Positions 11,211 to 21,736 of a stretch of 64,000 bases of DNA are shown piece after piece. The stretch is taken from contig JAKSYS010000011.1 of the NCBI GenBank assembly GCA_022925895.1, positions 229,727 to 293,726 on the forward strand. The letters run 5' to 3'. A program made the translations under genes and the position numbers. A model generated the notes under the pieces. That model did not search any database, was not told where the DNA came from, and saw only the letters and a program-made list of their open reading frames with translations. Numbering within the stretch: the stretch's first letter is position 1; each line of letters begins with the position of its first letter. This DNA comes from Fragilaria crotonensis. Its lineage: Eukaryota; Bacillariophyta; Fragilariophyceae; Fragilariales; Fragilariaceae.

Positions 11211-14200
11211 ATGCCACCAATCGCAGCAACAGTACCAACGGGAACGAATCCATTCGACGATGATGTCGAAGGAGTTGGTGATACGAGTGTTCACTTTCGG
11301 ATCAATGCAACAACAGCACAGAGTACAACAGCAAATGCGAGTATCATGTTTGAAGGTGATCACAACCCTGTCACGTCACAGTCGTTCGATTACGACTACA
11401 ACAACCAGAATCCTGCAGATTCTAATGATTACCATCTGAATCGCAGCATTGAACACGAAAGCGAAAATGAACCACTCTCTGACGAACTTCCCGTTGAGGC
11501 ATCTTGGCAATACTTGGGAGACCTTCCGTATCGCAGAATTCCCATCTATTCGAATGTCAAATGGGGTGAAACTGTTGCTGCTACTGCTTCGGCTACTGGT
11601 AAAACTGCCAATCCTGTGGAAACAGAATTTGGTCTCGCTTCATTCCCACCCTCCTTTCGGGAACAACTACAACGCTCGGATCTCATGGACGCTCGTGACC
11701 TTCATGAACTACTCACTACGTCGACAGTCACTAAAGTTGCGGGCTGTCCTCATGGAGGTCCCATTGCCACAGTTACCCTTCCCATATTGGGCGGGGCAAT
11801 CAAAGTCGCAGAACTTAGGATACTCACCAATTCTGGAGCACACTTGGCATCGATCGACCTCCCGCCCAAGAATTTATCGAGATCCTACTCGGCATCTGAT
11901 GTCATGATGATTGGCTTTACCAACCGCACTATCTTGTTGGTATTGCTCAGAGATTCGCTGTGTCTCACCTACGACCTCAAAGGAGAACCAGTGCTACCAC
12001 CATTCCATATCTTGCCGAGCGGAGAAGGGAAGGGTTCAGAGTTACTTCAAGCGTCCATATTCGAAGGTGGAGTAGCTGTCCTCTCGCTCAAGATGCAGTC
12101 TGCAATCGTGGAGTTGCTGGATGAAAACGATGATCCATCATACGCAAACGCGGCGCATTTGGGAGCACGTCGCATTTCTCCCTCGACCAACAATTCTGTC
12201 GCAGGGAGAGCCGCCGGGGAAATGTTTGGTGGAGCCGACGTTCAGCCGACCAACTATGCCATTTGCACACCACTCCCGACAGCAGCCTTTGCCAAGGACA
12301 ATGTGTATTCCTACGTCGCAATTGCCGTACTCTCAAGGCTTCACACCACCTCGCGACACCCAGAAGTCTTTCTCTCAACCTCGGACAATTCTGTTGTGGT
12401 CGTCAACACTGTCACAACCGACATTTCCGATGTCAACTGCCGTGCTCGCATCCAGGCGCCCATTGTTGCGATGAGCTTTGCACCCAATGGACGATTTCTG
12501 GCATGCTTCACCCAATCGTCCATCCTAACCGTCATTTCCACGTCGTTCGAGACCAAAGTCTTGGACTTTGATACATCCGAAGGCTCTCACAGTGCACCAC
12601 AGGATATGCAGTGGTGCGGAGAAGACAGCGTTGTTTTGCATTGGAAGAAATTGGGAGTCCTCATGGTGGGACCCTACGGGGACTGGTTGCGTTTCCCTTA
12701 TGAAAGCGCTGAGAATTTGCACATTGTACCAGAAGTCGATTGTTGCCGTGTCGTGACCGATCATTGCGTCGAACTTTTGCAGCGTGTCCCGCCGGCAACA
12801 GCAGCACTGCTTCGAATCGGTTCCATTGAGCCGTCCGCCATGTTGTTGGATGCGTCTGACGCCTTTTCTGCCGGGTCTCCGTCCTCCGATGAGGCTGCCC
12901 GAGCCATAACCAGGTCGGGGATGCTCTTGGAGGCCATTGAAACATGTGCCGATGCGGCCACTCGTGAATGCGATGTTTTCACACAAAAGAGACTGCTACG
13001 TGCCGCATCGTATGGTATGCACTTCTCTTACAAGGACCCTGATCAAGCAACCATAATGGGCGGATCCGTCTTGAATAACGACGGCGATGATGATGTGATG
13101 CCTTCCGACGTTGCCATTAAGTTTGTTGCCGCAGCACGCAAGCTCCGAGTCATGAACGCTCTCCGCGACCCTCGTGTGGGACTTGTCTTGACAACTGCCC
13201 AATATGACCACGTTACACCCGCCGGAGTGGTGGCTCGATTGGTAGCGATCAATCGGCCTGCATTGGCTACTGCGATTAGCAAATACCTGGATCTACCCAA
13301 CAACGTTCAGCTATACGCTCGATCTGCCAAGGCGGCTGCGTTTGTGGCAAGTGACACCGCACATAGCGATGCTGAAACAGCTGAAGCAGCAATCAAAATC
13401 ATCAACGAAGATCAAGATGACGCTGCCGTCAATTGTGGAGGATATGCGTCTGTCGCTCTTGCGGCTGGCAAAGCAGGCCGTCCTGGAGTGGCCAATCTAT
13501 TGCTAATGCTGGAATCAAGCGTTGCCGACAAAGTTCCAGCCTTGATATCCACCGGCAACTTTGCCGATGCCATGGCAGTTGCAACAGCTTCGCGAGATGC
13601 CGAGTTTATCTTTTTCACATTGATGGAGTACGAAAAGGCTTGCATGGCATCTGCTCCTGATGTTGTTGCAGGCCAGAATACATTTATCGGCACTGTAATC
13701 AACAAGTTTACTCCAGAAGGCTTCGATACGTTGCGACGTTACCTTGAAACCATGCCCGATGTAAAGAACGTGATGAATCTGCTCCTCCGAGCTCAGAGAT
13801 CTGTCGATGCAGGCTCCACCATGGCCAAGAAGGCATTCGACCGAAACAACGAGCCATCCGATAAAATCAAATGCTTGGCTGAAGCATCAAGACTGTTTTC
13901 ACTCGGTAAGGAAACTGGATTTCAAAAGCAGTGTACAGACGAACACCTGGATTTGATCAAGGATCAAGAAGTGCTACGGACCAAGTACGGCACCCCTGAC
14001 GTGGCACCCAATGGATCATCGCTGGCAGAAACAATGGTGGCGGTCCTCCGTCATGCGGCTACCAACAAGCGAGAATCGCACCGACTGATCGGCGATGTCG
14101 ACAAGCTGGCCAAAAAATTCAGAGTTCCAGAAAAGCGACTTTGGCACATCAAGGTCAAGGCCCTAGCGGAGAGCGAGCAATGGCCACAGCTCCGAGCCTT

Positions 14201-14483
14201 GGGCGATTCAAAAACCAAACCACCCATTGGTTTCAAGCCGTTCGCCATGGCTGCCATTTTGGGCAAACAACCAGTATCGGAAATCATGAGGTACATTGAA
14301 CGCGTGACGTCTCCCGAGGATCGGTTCGACTTGTTCTTTGAAGCAAATTTGTGGAAACGTGCGCTGGATGAGGCAGGGAAACTGCGGGATCCTCGTCGAG
14401 TAACCAATGTTAGGTCGAGCTGCAATTCTGCTGAAGTGCAGCGACTTGCAGATGAATTGCTGAACCGACTCTCCACCATGTAG
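11211..14483 (+). CDS. VPS16: Vacuolar sorting protein 16 (HOPS/CORVET core subunit)
   Basis: Vps16 is a core subunit of the HOPS and CORVET tethering complexes that drive endosome and vacuole fusion. The product is about 1090 residues, longer than the ~800-840 usual for the family. A low-complexity N-terminal ~90 residues includes an NPFDDD stretch. The Vps16_N beta-propeller follows (SWQYLGDLPYRRIPIYSNVKWG, then DSLCLTYDLKGEP, MQWCGEDSVVLHW). The alpha-solenoid Vps16_C part has RLVAINRPALATAISKYL, LLLMLESSVADKVPAL, AKKFRVPEKRLWHIKVKAL. The ATG at 11211 has a good context (AAGAATG) and comes just before conserved-looking sequence; the frame is open further upstream (first ATG 10998), but that part is low quality and looks like leader. 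No intron is visible. Confidence 0.88.
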   Translation: MPPIAATVPTGTNPFDDDVEGVGDTSVHFRINATTAQSTTANASIMFEGDHNPVTSQSFDYDYNNQNPADSNDYHLNRSIEHESENEPLSDELPVEASWQYLGDLPYRRIPIYSNVKWGETVAATASATGKTANPVETEFGLASFPPSFREQLQRSDLMDARDLHELLTTSTVTKVAGCPHGGPIATVTLPILGGAIKVAELRILTNSGAHLASIDLPPKNLSRSYSASDVMMIGFTNRTILLVLLRDSLCLTYDLKGEPVLPPFHILPSGEGKGSELLQASIFEGGVAVLSLKMQSAIVELLDENDDPSYANAAHLGARRISPSTNNSVAGRAAGEMFGGADVQPTNYAICTPLPTAAFAKDNVYSYVAIAVLSRLHTTSRHPEVFLSTSDNSVVVVNTVTTDISDVNCRARIQAPIVAMSFAPNGRFLACFTQSSILTVISTSFETKVLDFDTSEGSHSAPQDMQWCGEDSVVLHWKKLGVLMVGPYGDWLRFPYESAENLHIVPEVDCCRVVTDHCVELLQRVPPATAALLRIGSIEPSAMLLDASDAFSAGSPSSDEAARAITRSGMLLEAIETCADAATRECDVFTQKRLLRAASYGMHFSYKDPDQATIMGGSVLNNDGDDDVMPSDVAIKFVAAARKLRVMNALRDPRVGLVLTTAQYDHVTPAGVVARLVAINRPALATAISKYLDLPNNVQLYARSAKAAAFVASDTAHSDAETAEAAIKIINEDQDDAAVNCGGYASVALAAGKAGRPGVANLLLMLESSVADKVPALISTGNFADAMAVATASRDAEFIFFTLMEYEKACMASAPDVVAGQNTFIGTVINKFTPEGFDTLRRYLETMPDVKNVMNLLLRAQRSVDAGSTMAKKAFDRNNEPSDKIKCLAEASRLFSLGKETGFQKQCTDEHLDLIKDQEVLRTKYGTPDVAPNGSSLAETMVAVLRHAATNKRESHRLIGDVDKLAKKFRVPEKRLWHIKVKALAESEQWPQLRALGDSKTKPPIGFKPFAMAAILGKQPVSEIMRYIERVTSPEDRFDLFFEANLWKRALDEAGKLRDPRRVTNVRSSCNSAEVQRLADELLNRLSTM

Positions 14484-14970
14484 CCGGCTGACCGATGATG
14501 CGGCCTCTACATTCTTGACGTGGCTTGCACAGGATCTGAACACGATCCAGAGTGCGAAGAGTGAAGCCTGGGGGGAACCCGAAAGTGAGCAATAGGTTGC
14601 TGATTAATGATTCATCTTATGAATATGAATAAAACTATTGCGATTGCGTCTCAGACTTGCGACAGGCGATACGTTTTCCTCGTCCCAGAGTGGGTTTTCA
14701 AGTCGTGTTCGAGCGAAGTATCACCTTCATGCGGTGGATGGGATACAGCTTTCATTGATGGAGAGAACCACACCGTCGTCGACCAGTTCTCATTAGGTCA
14801 AGCTGCAATTATGTTGAAATATAGCCTGAACTGACTCTCCAGCATGAAGCCGGTTGACGGATTCTTTGGCAGGAGCAAAACAGTGCAGCCTGAAGAAGCC
14901 GAAAGTGGACAATATGTTTGATAGTGAATAATGCGTCTTATGTATATGAATTAAGCGAATGCGCTCGCGT
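14457..14970. repeat. Decayed duplicate of the VPS16 3' end
   Basis: 14822-14970 resembles 14457-14650: both run through gactctccaNcatg, agccggNtgac, then cagcctg/aagcctg, cgaaagtg and cttatgNatatgaat. The second copy has many substitutions and small indels, so the duplication is old. It carries only the last few VPS16 codons plus the 3' flank and encodes nothing. Confidence 0.6.
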
Positions 14971-15027
14971 TTGCACTCGAACTCGATAGAGCCGATAGAG
15001 GACTATTCCCTCTCATTGCCATTAACT

Positions 15028-16383
15028 TTAAAGGGCGTACATACTTACTCTTTCGTCATCACTACTCTCGACGCTTGATGCCAACGAGAGATCGTCGTTC
15101 TCAACATCCAGTAGCCGATTGCTTGTCGCTGATTCCGATACAACAGCATTGTCGTTCGTATTTGAGATGACTGCCGTGTTTGAATCTGACTCTTCGCCTT
15201 CGTCAACGTCTTCCTCAATCACGTCCTCGAGTCCTGACGGATTGCCATGGGCCCACTGTCCGACATAGAATACAGTGCCATCTGGATTGCGAAGCTCACC
15301 AAAACCATGTGGGAGACCCTTCTCGTACTTGCCGACGTAACGACTGCCACACGCAAACACTTCTTCTCCGTGACCGTGGCGTAGATTGAGCCAGAATCCG
15401 CCCTCATACGTGGCACCGGATGCTGACATGAGCAAACCATTCGAACCTTGCATAACACCATACTTGAAGGGACCTTCGTAGACTTCCTCGTTAGCAAATA
15501 CCAAGACGCCTGTACCATGCGGAATCTTCCCATTCAATGCAGTTCCAGAATATTGGCCACTGCGTCTATCAGGAGCAGCGACTGTCCATTCGATATTCCT
15601 GACATCTTGCGTTGTTATGTCCTTATCCGATTTGACCGAGTTTGCAGTTCTCACTCTCGCTTCCACATTCGTCACTGGAGTAGAGTATGGAGTTGATTTT
15701 ACGGTATTGACCGTGCTCGCCCTCGACCCAAGGGTAATCGTGTCGTCTCCTTTTCCTTCACCCGCAATTCGCAAATTCTGTATGGCTTGATCAATCGACC
15801 TGATCTTCTCCTTGACTCGTCGACGTTCATCCATGAGAGATCGTCGCCGTTCTTTAAGAATTCTCTTCAATTTCTTCCGACGTAGTATAGCAGAGGCAGA
15901 TTCTTCCTGTTTATCATCAACAGTACCATCTTGATCATCATGATCGTTGTCATAATCATGATGAATTTGTACCTGCTCCATGGGAGGTGGTGGAGAAGTG
16001 GCAGGGTTCTCGGACTCTGTGTCAAAACTCTCACTTGCTGTTGTTGTTGGTGATGGTGTTGTCGATTCTGTTGTAGCCGTTGTTGTTGCTTTTGTTGTGG
16101 GATTATCGCTGCCCACTGTACTCACAATCGAACCGGCAAAATTGGTCGTTGTACCCTGCGAGGATGTTTCGTCTGTCCTTCGGATGGTACTGTTTTTCGA
16201 AATGTGCGTTTGATCACGAGTAGTCGTGGGATTCCTCGTTCCACCAATAGGACCTCTCGTAGACGACTGGCGCAATGACTTCTTAGTCGTCGTCGTCGTC
16301 GTTCGAGCAACCGGAGGCGATGGTTTTTGCACAATCAACCCTTGAACGTAGTTGGCTCGAGAGTAGCCCTTGCCTATGAACAT
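15028..16383 (-). CDS. MORN-repeat protein with coiled coil
   Basis: 451 residues from an ATG at 16381-16383. Residues 25-135 are Thr/Ser-rich and low in complexity, 140-165 acidic, and 164-205 a highly charged helix likely to form a coiled coil (RRKKLKRILKERRRSLMDER). Residues ~277-385 hold four to five MORN repeats (YSGTALNGKIPHGTG, YEGPFKYGVMQGSNG, YEGGFWLNLRHGHGE, YVGKYEKGLPHGFGE, YVGQWAHG). The C-terminal ~65 residues are acidic. MORN repeats usually bind membranes or scaffold proteins; no catalytic domain is fused here. A candidate 5'UTR intron lies at about 16425-16470 (CCAG|GTACGG ... TTGTAG). Exact role unknown. Confidence 0.8.
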   Translation of the reverse strand: MFIGKGYSRANYVQGLIVQKPSPPVARTTTTTTKKSLRQSSTRGPIGGTRNPTTTRDQTHISKNSTIRRTDETSSQGTTTNFAGSIVSTVGSDNPTTKATTTATTESTTPSPTTTASESFDTESENPATSPPPPMEQVQIHHDYDNDHDDQDGTVDDKQEESASAILRRKKLKRILKERRRSLMDERRRVKEKIRSIDQAIQNLRIAGEGKGDDTITLGSRASTVNTVKSTPYSTPVTNVEARVRTANSVKSDKDITTQDVRNIEWTVAAPDRRSGQYSGTALNGKIPHGTGVLVFANEEVYEGPFKYGVMQGSNGLLMSASGATYEGGFWLNLRHGHGEEVFACGSRYVGKYEKGLPHGFGELRNPDGTVFYVGQWAHGNPSGLEDVIEEDVDEGEESDSNTAVISNTNDNAVVSESATSNRLLDVENDDLSLASSVESSDDERVSMYAL

Positions 16384-16474
16384 GGTGACAATCGATTAGA
16401 AACGATTCCTGCAAATTCTACAAGTGATCAATGTAAGTATATATTAAACTGCGAACGCGTACCGTACCTGGCAT

Positions 16475-18108
16475 AGGGATGAAACAAAGATTCATGGAGG
16501 TTTTTGTCACTCGCATCAAATCTTGTTAGTTCCGCGAACACTCGATACAAGCACATTCCCAACAGGCATTTTAAGACAAGAATTCTTGTATACCTCCCAT
16601 AAGTCAATATACACTGAAGTTGTCCACAAAAGTGTACACACATGCAATTGTACCACAAATGAAGCGTAGAGTTTTACGAGATACGCTTCTCATCATTTGC
16701 CTCGTACGCGGCATCACCTTTCGAACACACATCACCGAGACTCCGAGCCGATAGTCAACGGTACATTTATGACATGATAGATATAGTCCCGTATATCTAC
16801 ATTCCACAAAAATAACGCTATAACCTCACTCACCATTCAGGTCAGTCACGATGACCGACAACACAATTGATAGCAACTCACCATGATGATTCCCATACAG
16901 AGGAATTATGGAGTTCTCCTATATAGAAAACGTTCACATCTACCATCACCTGCAGTACTCCGAGGATTGAATGCCGGAAGTGAGCAAGCCATGCGTGTGA
17001 TGGACGGATGGATGGAGAAGGCAATTCGAGTTTTTGATATGTGAGGTTGATCAAAGAACAACGTCTTCTCACACCGAACGAGGATGCAAAATGGCGCCGA
17101 TGGATTCATTACTACAGACACGACCATAACCAAAATATGTTGAGGAGCAACGTGCGGAAGAAGCAAGAGTCTGCAGGCATTTTTCTTTTCATGTGGTGCG
17201 AACCGAGTAACCGTTCGAAGCAAAAAACGCATTAGACGCCTTATACTTGTCAAAGATTCCGCCGACATGTTTTTGCAAAACCTTTAAGTAGAAGAGAGCG
17301 CGTTGCCAGCGGCAGCATAGATTCAAGAAGCCTTGAAGGATTCTCTCAAAGATGAACCACAAAACTGACGCTTCCTATTGGTATCGATTCCGAGTTCCCA
17401 AAGCTCGAAGCTGCCCTTGGAAGATGGCATGAAACCGTTTGTACGACCTCGTACAGATGACGTTTAAGGAGGAACGGCTCTTGGTTGTGTAGCTAAGATG
17501 TCTTCGTTCTAAACCACAGTCTATGTTCACTTTTTCCTGTTCCGGTGCACAAACCACCACATCTCGATCGCGTAGGCGGATCCTCGAAGAAGAGAACCTG
17601 ATGTTGCTATCCTTCCCTGTCGTAGAAGAAACCAATTTGGGAGTGTTCTGATGAATGATCTTCTGTGTGACGAGGTCAGGAGGAATTGATACCACACCCC
17701 CGATTCTACTTCAAGGATGCGCCAACGTGTGCCAACGCGACTGCCTGCAGCTTCGGATGCGTGGATGGCTTCAGGTCAATGAAGTGCTATACCTCAGTTT
17801 CTGTTTCATCGGAAACAAATGGCGTGGTTGCACGATGCACGACTGGAATGCCTCGAGTCCAACATCATGCCATTCATGTCACCCGGCCAGCTGTGTCGCA
17901 ATCACTGCCTGCCCGCTAATGCAACTAATCGATGGACTGTAAGTGATGCTTTGCCCCGTGACGATACAAGAGCGTTCTCGATTTAATTGGCCATAAAGCA
18001 ACAAACGAAACAGGGGCGTTACGTGATGGCTTCGCAGATGAAGTTTGTGCTGTATGGGATATAGTCTACTTCGATTTTTCAAAAGGTGTGTCCATTTCAG
18101 TTCTGACT
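16475..18108. other. Intergenic, no gene recognised
   Basis: Contains frames of up to 120 codons on both strands (for example 16906-17268 minus and 17375-17695 minus), none with a motif or repeat I can place. I see no RNA gene or repeat of note. Confidence 0.4.
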
Positions 18109-18189
18109 TCACATTCTCCTCTGCACCGTGCAACCTATCAACTTCCAAAGGACACGGCGTCGTTGTGGCACTAGTTGGAGTTGTTCGCT

Positions 18190-18690
18190 CAGCCGAAGTT
18201 TGATCTTTGCCAGAGGCGTAAATGAGACCGTTGGAGAGAGGTTTTCGTCTTCCTCCTCCTCTTCTCCTCCTAATAACGATCTATAGTATCGAGAGCTTTC
18301 TCGTACACCGCGTTGGCGATATACTGTTGGAGTGCTTCCAATTTGTCGATACCTCCACACACAGAGAAGGACCGAGTTGCGAAGTAGGGAAATCTGGTCT
18401 CCGATTCTGCTTCTTGGACTGACAGCATGCTCCGTAAGTGTTTGGTCTTGTTTTTGTGTGCCACCTGCTATGTAGGACAGGAGCAAACACATTTCCTTTC
18501 GAAGCTCCTTCTTCGGGCTATTGATAGCCTTCAAAGCGACTCTGAGCACGCCGTCATCAATGACAGTTTGGATCTGTTCGTCCTCGTTGCCATAGACAAA
18601 GTTTCCAACGACTCTCGATGCCAGGGCGATGACCCTCGCATTACCACTGTCCACGAGCTTCACGAGCTTTCTCGCAATGCTTTGGTCGGC
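18190..18690 (-). pseudogene. Importin-alpha fragment, broken
   Basis: The minus strand from ~18690 to ~18430 reads as the last ARM repeats of importin-alpha: ALASRVVGNFVYGNEDEQIQ, then TVIDDGVLRVALKAINSPKK, then LRKEMCLLLSYIAGGTQKQ. This parallels the family's VGNIVTGDD, SPKK-IRKEACWTISNI-AG pattern. Another frame then gives GGIDKLEALQQ and AVYEKALDTIDRY, and a third gives YYRSLLGGEEEEEDE, matching the C-terminal autoinhibitory/Cse1-binding end. The segment between the two blocks expected in a full protein is missing, and at least two frameshifts are needed. The N-terminal importin-beta-binding domain is absent. Upstream it abuts a tandem repeat. Confidence 0.7.
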
Positions 18691-18702
18691 ACTTGCTAAA
18701 TG

Positions 18703-19860
18703 CTGCGATCCTGTAAAGAGTGGAGAGGACGTGTTGAGAGAAATACTGTAGTAGAAGCTTGTAAGTCAACACGGAAGCTCGTCGTACTCCAGATTTGCAG
18801 AGATTCACTAGCGAGTGACATCAAAACCAATCAGACGTACGTGGCGCAATCAACGAACGCTCATGCGAACAAACGTAGAGCGAATACAGCAAAGGCTCAT
18901 ACGTGTTGCTGGTAACTTGAAACATGTATGAGCTATCTAAGTTGTTAGTAGCAGTACAGTTCTCCACTTCCAAGTAATGTTACAGGCTCATCCCTCACGT
19001 GACTAAAGGAACACCAGAAAGAGCCGGCAAGATGTGCTGTCTCAACCGACGTACTGGTATGATCCTAGGTTATGCTGGTTTCTCAGAGAAATTGCTGCAA
19101 TGTTCTAAGAAGTTTGACGCTCTAAAATAAACTGCTGCAATGCTGTAAGAAGTTGAAGAGGAACTGATGTGACGCTGTCAAAAGTAACTGCTGCGATCGT
19201 GTTAGAAGTTGAGAAGAAGTGTTAAGAGAAATACTGTAGTACCAGTAGAAGCAACGTTAGTCAACGCGGATGCTCGGACTTCGGAGGATTCACTGGCGAG
19301 TGACATCAAAACCAATCAGACGTACGTTGCGCAATCAACGTACGCTCATGTGAACAAACGTAGAGCGAATGAAGCAAAAAGGTTCACACTTATTGCTGGT
19401 ACTTTGAAACATGTAGGACTCATCCACGCAGTTAGTAGCAGTACAGTTCTGCTTGTCCAAGAAATTCTACATGGCTCATCCCTAACGTGACTAAAGGAAC
19501 CCAGAAAGAGCCGGCAAGATATGCTGTCTCAACCGATGTACTGGTATGATCCTAAGTTATGCTGCTTTCACAGAGAAACTGCTGCAATGCTGTAAGAAGT
19601 TGAAGAGGAACTGATGTGCTGCTGTCAAAAGTAACTGCTGCGATCCTTTGAGAAGTTTGAGAGGAATGCTGCGAGATGTAGAAGCTACGTAAGTTGACAC
19701 GGATGTTTGTCGTACGCAAGATTTGCAGAGATTCACTTGCGAGTGACATCAAACAAACCAGACATACGTGACTGAGTCAACTCATTTCTACTCCATTGTG
19801 AACAAATTTTTGAATTCAGCAAACCTTGTTCTAAACTTGTCTTACAAAGTTGAAACTACC
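18703..19860. repeat. Tandem repeat, ~2.4 units of ~445-487 bp
   Basis: The word gagtgacatcaaaaccaatc recurs at 18814 and 19298, with a variant at 19741; unit starts (ctgctgcgatc) fall near 18703, 19190 and 19635. Units also contain shorter sub-repeats of ctgctgcaatgctgtaagaagttga. Copies differ by scattered substitutions and indels. The unit has no conserved coding frame. It lies between the importin-alpha fragment and the J-domain gene. Confidence 0.85.
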
Positions 19861-20040
19861 ACCTTCTTGGAGCCCTTTTTTCCTTACTTGGGAAAACGCG
19901 AGAGTATTTCAGAAATCTAGGAGCCGCGACCAACAGAAGCAGGAGAAACATAAGGATCAGCAGGACGTAGCTTTCGGAGCAAGATAAGATCAGCGCAGTA
20001 TCTGCGGCCTTCCATCAGAGCAGAGACTCCGCATTCCAAG

Positions 20041-21507
20041 ATGGCAGCCCAGGCGACGGCTCTCTTTCGTGAGTTTGACTCGAGCACTGCGGGCGTGTGT
20101 TTTCGTATTGTCAAGGGCAAGGCGTGCGTAGTCGCCTATCAAGAGGCGGCGAAGACGGCCATCCGCTTGGGCGACATGCCCAACCTGCTGAGCCTCAATC
20201 GTAACCTGGGGGTGGTGCACGCACGCCTTGCTGCCGTCATGCAGGGCCTGTCCCGTGCTCTGTCCGCCGCCGATTTCGCCTCTGTCATGTACCACTACTC
20301 AGAGGCGCTGCAGGCCTTTACGCAGTGCCTCAGCATCCGCAGCAGCAGCACCGACGGCGGCGGCAAGCCGGTACACTGGGCAGCCGGCGTGGAGCGGAAG
20401 ATGGTGGAGACGGTGGCGCAGCTCGTTGCGTGCGTCCGTGACCAGCGCGAGTCTTGTCAGGAGCGCGCCTCTGTTCTCGAGCGGCTGCAGCTGCCCGACA
20501 GGGAGTGGGGGTGCCTTGCGCGGGCCTTGGTGCAGCAGGCAGTCGCCGACGATTTTTACAAAGCCGCCCTGCGCCTTGACAATGACAATGACCGCGGCGA
20601 CGCGTGGCGCATGCAGCTCTCACTCCTTGAGGACGTCCGCCGGCCCGCCGCCGAGGCCGCGCAGGCGCTGCGGCGCCTCTACAGGCTCCGCGGCGACGCG
20701 TCGGTTGCATCTCTTCTGAGCAGCGAGCTTGCCGAACTGGAGGCCTCATGCGTGTACCTGGGCGCCCGCGTGCAGTCCAAGAGGTTCCGCCTTCAGGGTC
20801 TGGCCCAGCTACGCCATATGCTCTTCGACCTTGAGGCCTTGAATGCGGATCTGATGTGGGAAACGGTGGACGTCCTTCGCGCGGCCGTCACAGCACTAAT
20901 CGACTCGGACGCCTCGGATAGGTCCAACCCCGTGTTTCACTGCCACGAGTCCCTGGCCAAGGCATACTCGAGCCTCGGGCTCGTGTTTGAAAAGGTGGTA
21001 AAAATGGACGATGTGGCCAACGCGCTGTACCTCGCGTGCCTCCAGCACGCCACCATTGTCACCGGCCAGTCTGGGGCAACGTTCCACAGCCATGACTGGT
21101 ACCAGCAGGCCAAGGGTGCCATCGAGGCCAGGCGGCAGCGAAAGCTTGCGTACGAAGCGGGTGAAATGGAAAAGCTCCGAGCGCCTACACTTGTGAAGCT
21201 TAAGCCGCAACTCGACGCTTTGCAGAAGAGCATGGCGGCCTGTGAGTCCAAGGCCTACAAGGTGCACGCGCTGCTCGTCTATTTGCGCACCACGCACCCG
21301 CCAAAGAGCCGCGACGCGCCCAAGGAGCCTCTCGCGTACGACCGCGACGACAACAAAGTCACGTCCAGGCAGCTCAAGAAGGCCATTGTCGAGTACCACC
21401 CCGACAAGCAACACAACAAAGACGCCGGAGTGGATTGGACGGTGCTGTGCGAAGAAATTACCAAGCAGCTCAACGCTTTCTACGAGCACTTTAAGGGCAT
21501 GGGGTAG
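20041..21507 (+). CDS. J-domain protein, G+C-rich intronless gene
   Basis: 488 residues from ATG 20041. The N-terminal ~370 residues look helical and TPR-like (CFRIVKGKACVVAYQEAAKTA, FHCHESLAKAYSSLGLVFEK, DVANALYLACLQHATIV), suggesting a scaffold for protein partners. The C-terminal ~60 residues hold a divergent J domain with the HPD motif: KKAIVEYHPDKQHNKDAG, then a helix LCEEITKQLNAFYEHFKG. J domains stimulate Hsp70 ATPase, so the protein is probably an Hsp70 co-chaperone. Base composition differs sharply from the surroundings: G/C is strongly preferred at third positions, and long shadow frames appear on both strands as a result. No intron is visible. Such composition could reflect transfer, strong codon selection or a distinct isochore. 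Confidence 0.75.
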   Translation: MAAQATALFREFDSSTAGVCFRIVKGKACVVAYQEAAKTAIRLGDMPNLLSLNRNLGVVHARLAAVMQGLSRALSAADFASVMYHYSEALQAFTQCLSIRSSSTDGGGKPVHWAAGVERKMVETVAQLVACVRDQRESCQERASVLERLQLPDREWGCLARALVQQAVADDFYKAALRLDNDNDRGDAWRMQLSLLEDVRRPAAEAAQALRRLYRLRGDASVASLLSSELAELEASCVYLGARVQSKRFRLQGLAQLRHMLFDLEALNADLMWETVDVLRAAVTALIDSDASDRSNPVFHCHESLAKAYSSLGLVFEKVVKMDDVANALYLACLQHATIVTGQSGATFHSHDWYQQAKGAIEARRQRKLAYEAGEMEKLRAPTLVKLKPQLDALQKSMAACESKAYKVHALLVYLRTTHPPKSRDAPKEPLAYDRDDNKVTSRQLKKAIVEYHPDKQHNKDAGVDWTVLCEEITKQLNAFYEHFKGMG

Positions 21508-21736
21508 ACGGTTCGAAGCGTGTGCTCTAGGGTTGGGTCTTCGGTGCCATGGACACGGCGAGATTGCTCTTATTCATGGCGCTGAATAGCTGATGCTGGC
21601 GCATGGTCTGTCTCCTGGGCCTCGGCAAGGAAATCAACAATGCATCTCTAATATATATGAATGGTACATACATGCATATCCTACTTATGTCAATACGCCG
21701 TACTCCGTACATTGGTATGCTGCACGCTGCATCAAC

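Noticed and set aside
14051-14479. 142-codon minus frame
   Set aside because: Antisense to VPS16.
20896-21489. 197-codon minus frame, and 20228-20719 and 20330-20749 frames
   Set aside because: Shadows produced by the high G+C of the J-domain gene; Arg/Ala/Pro-rich with no motif.
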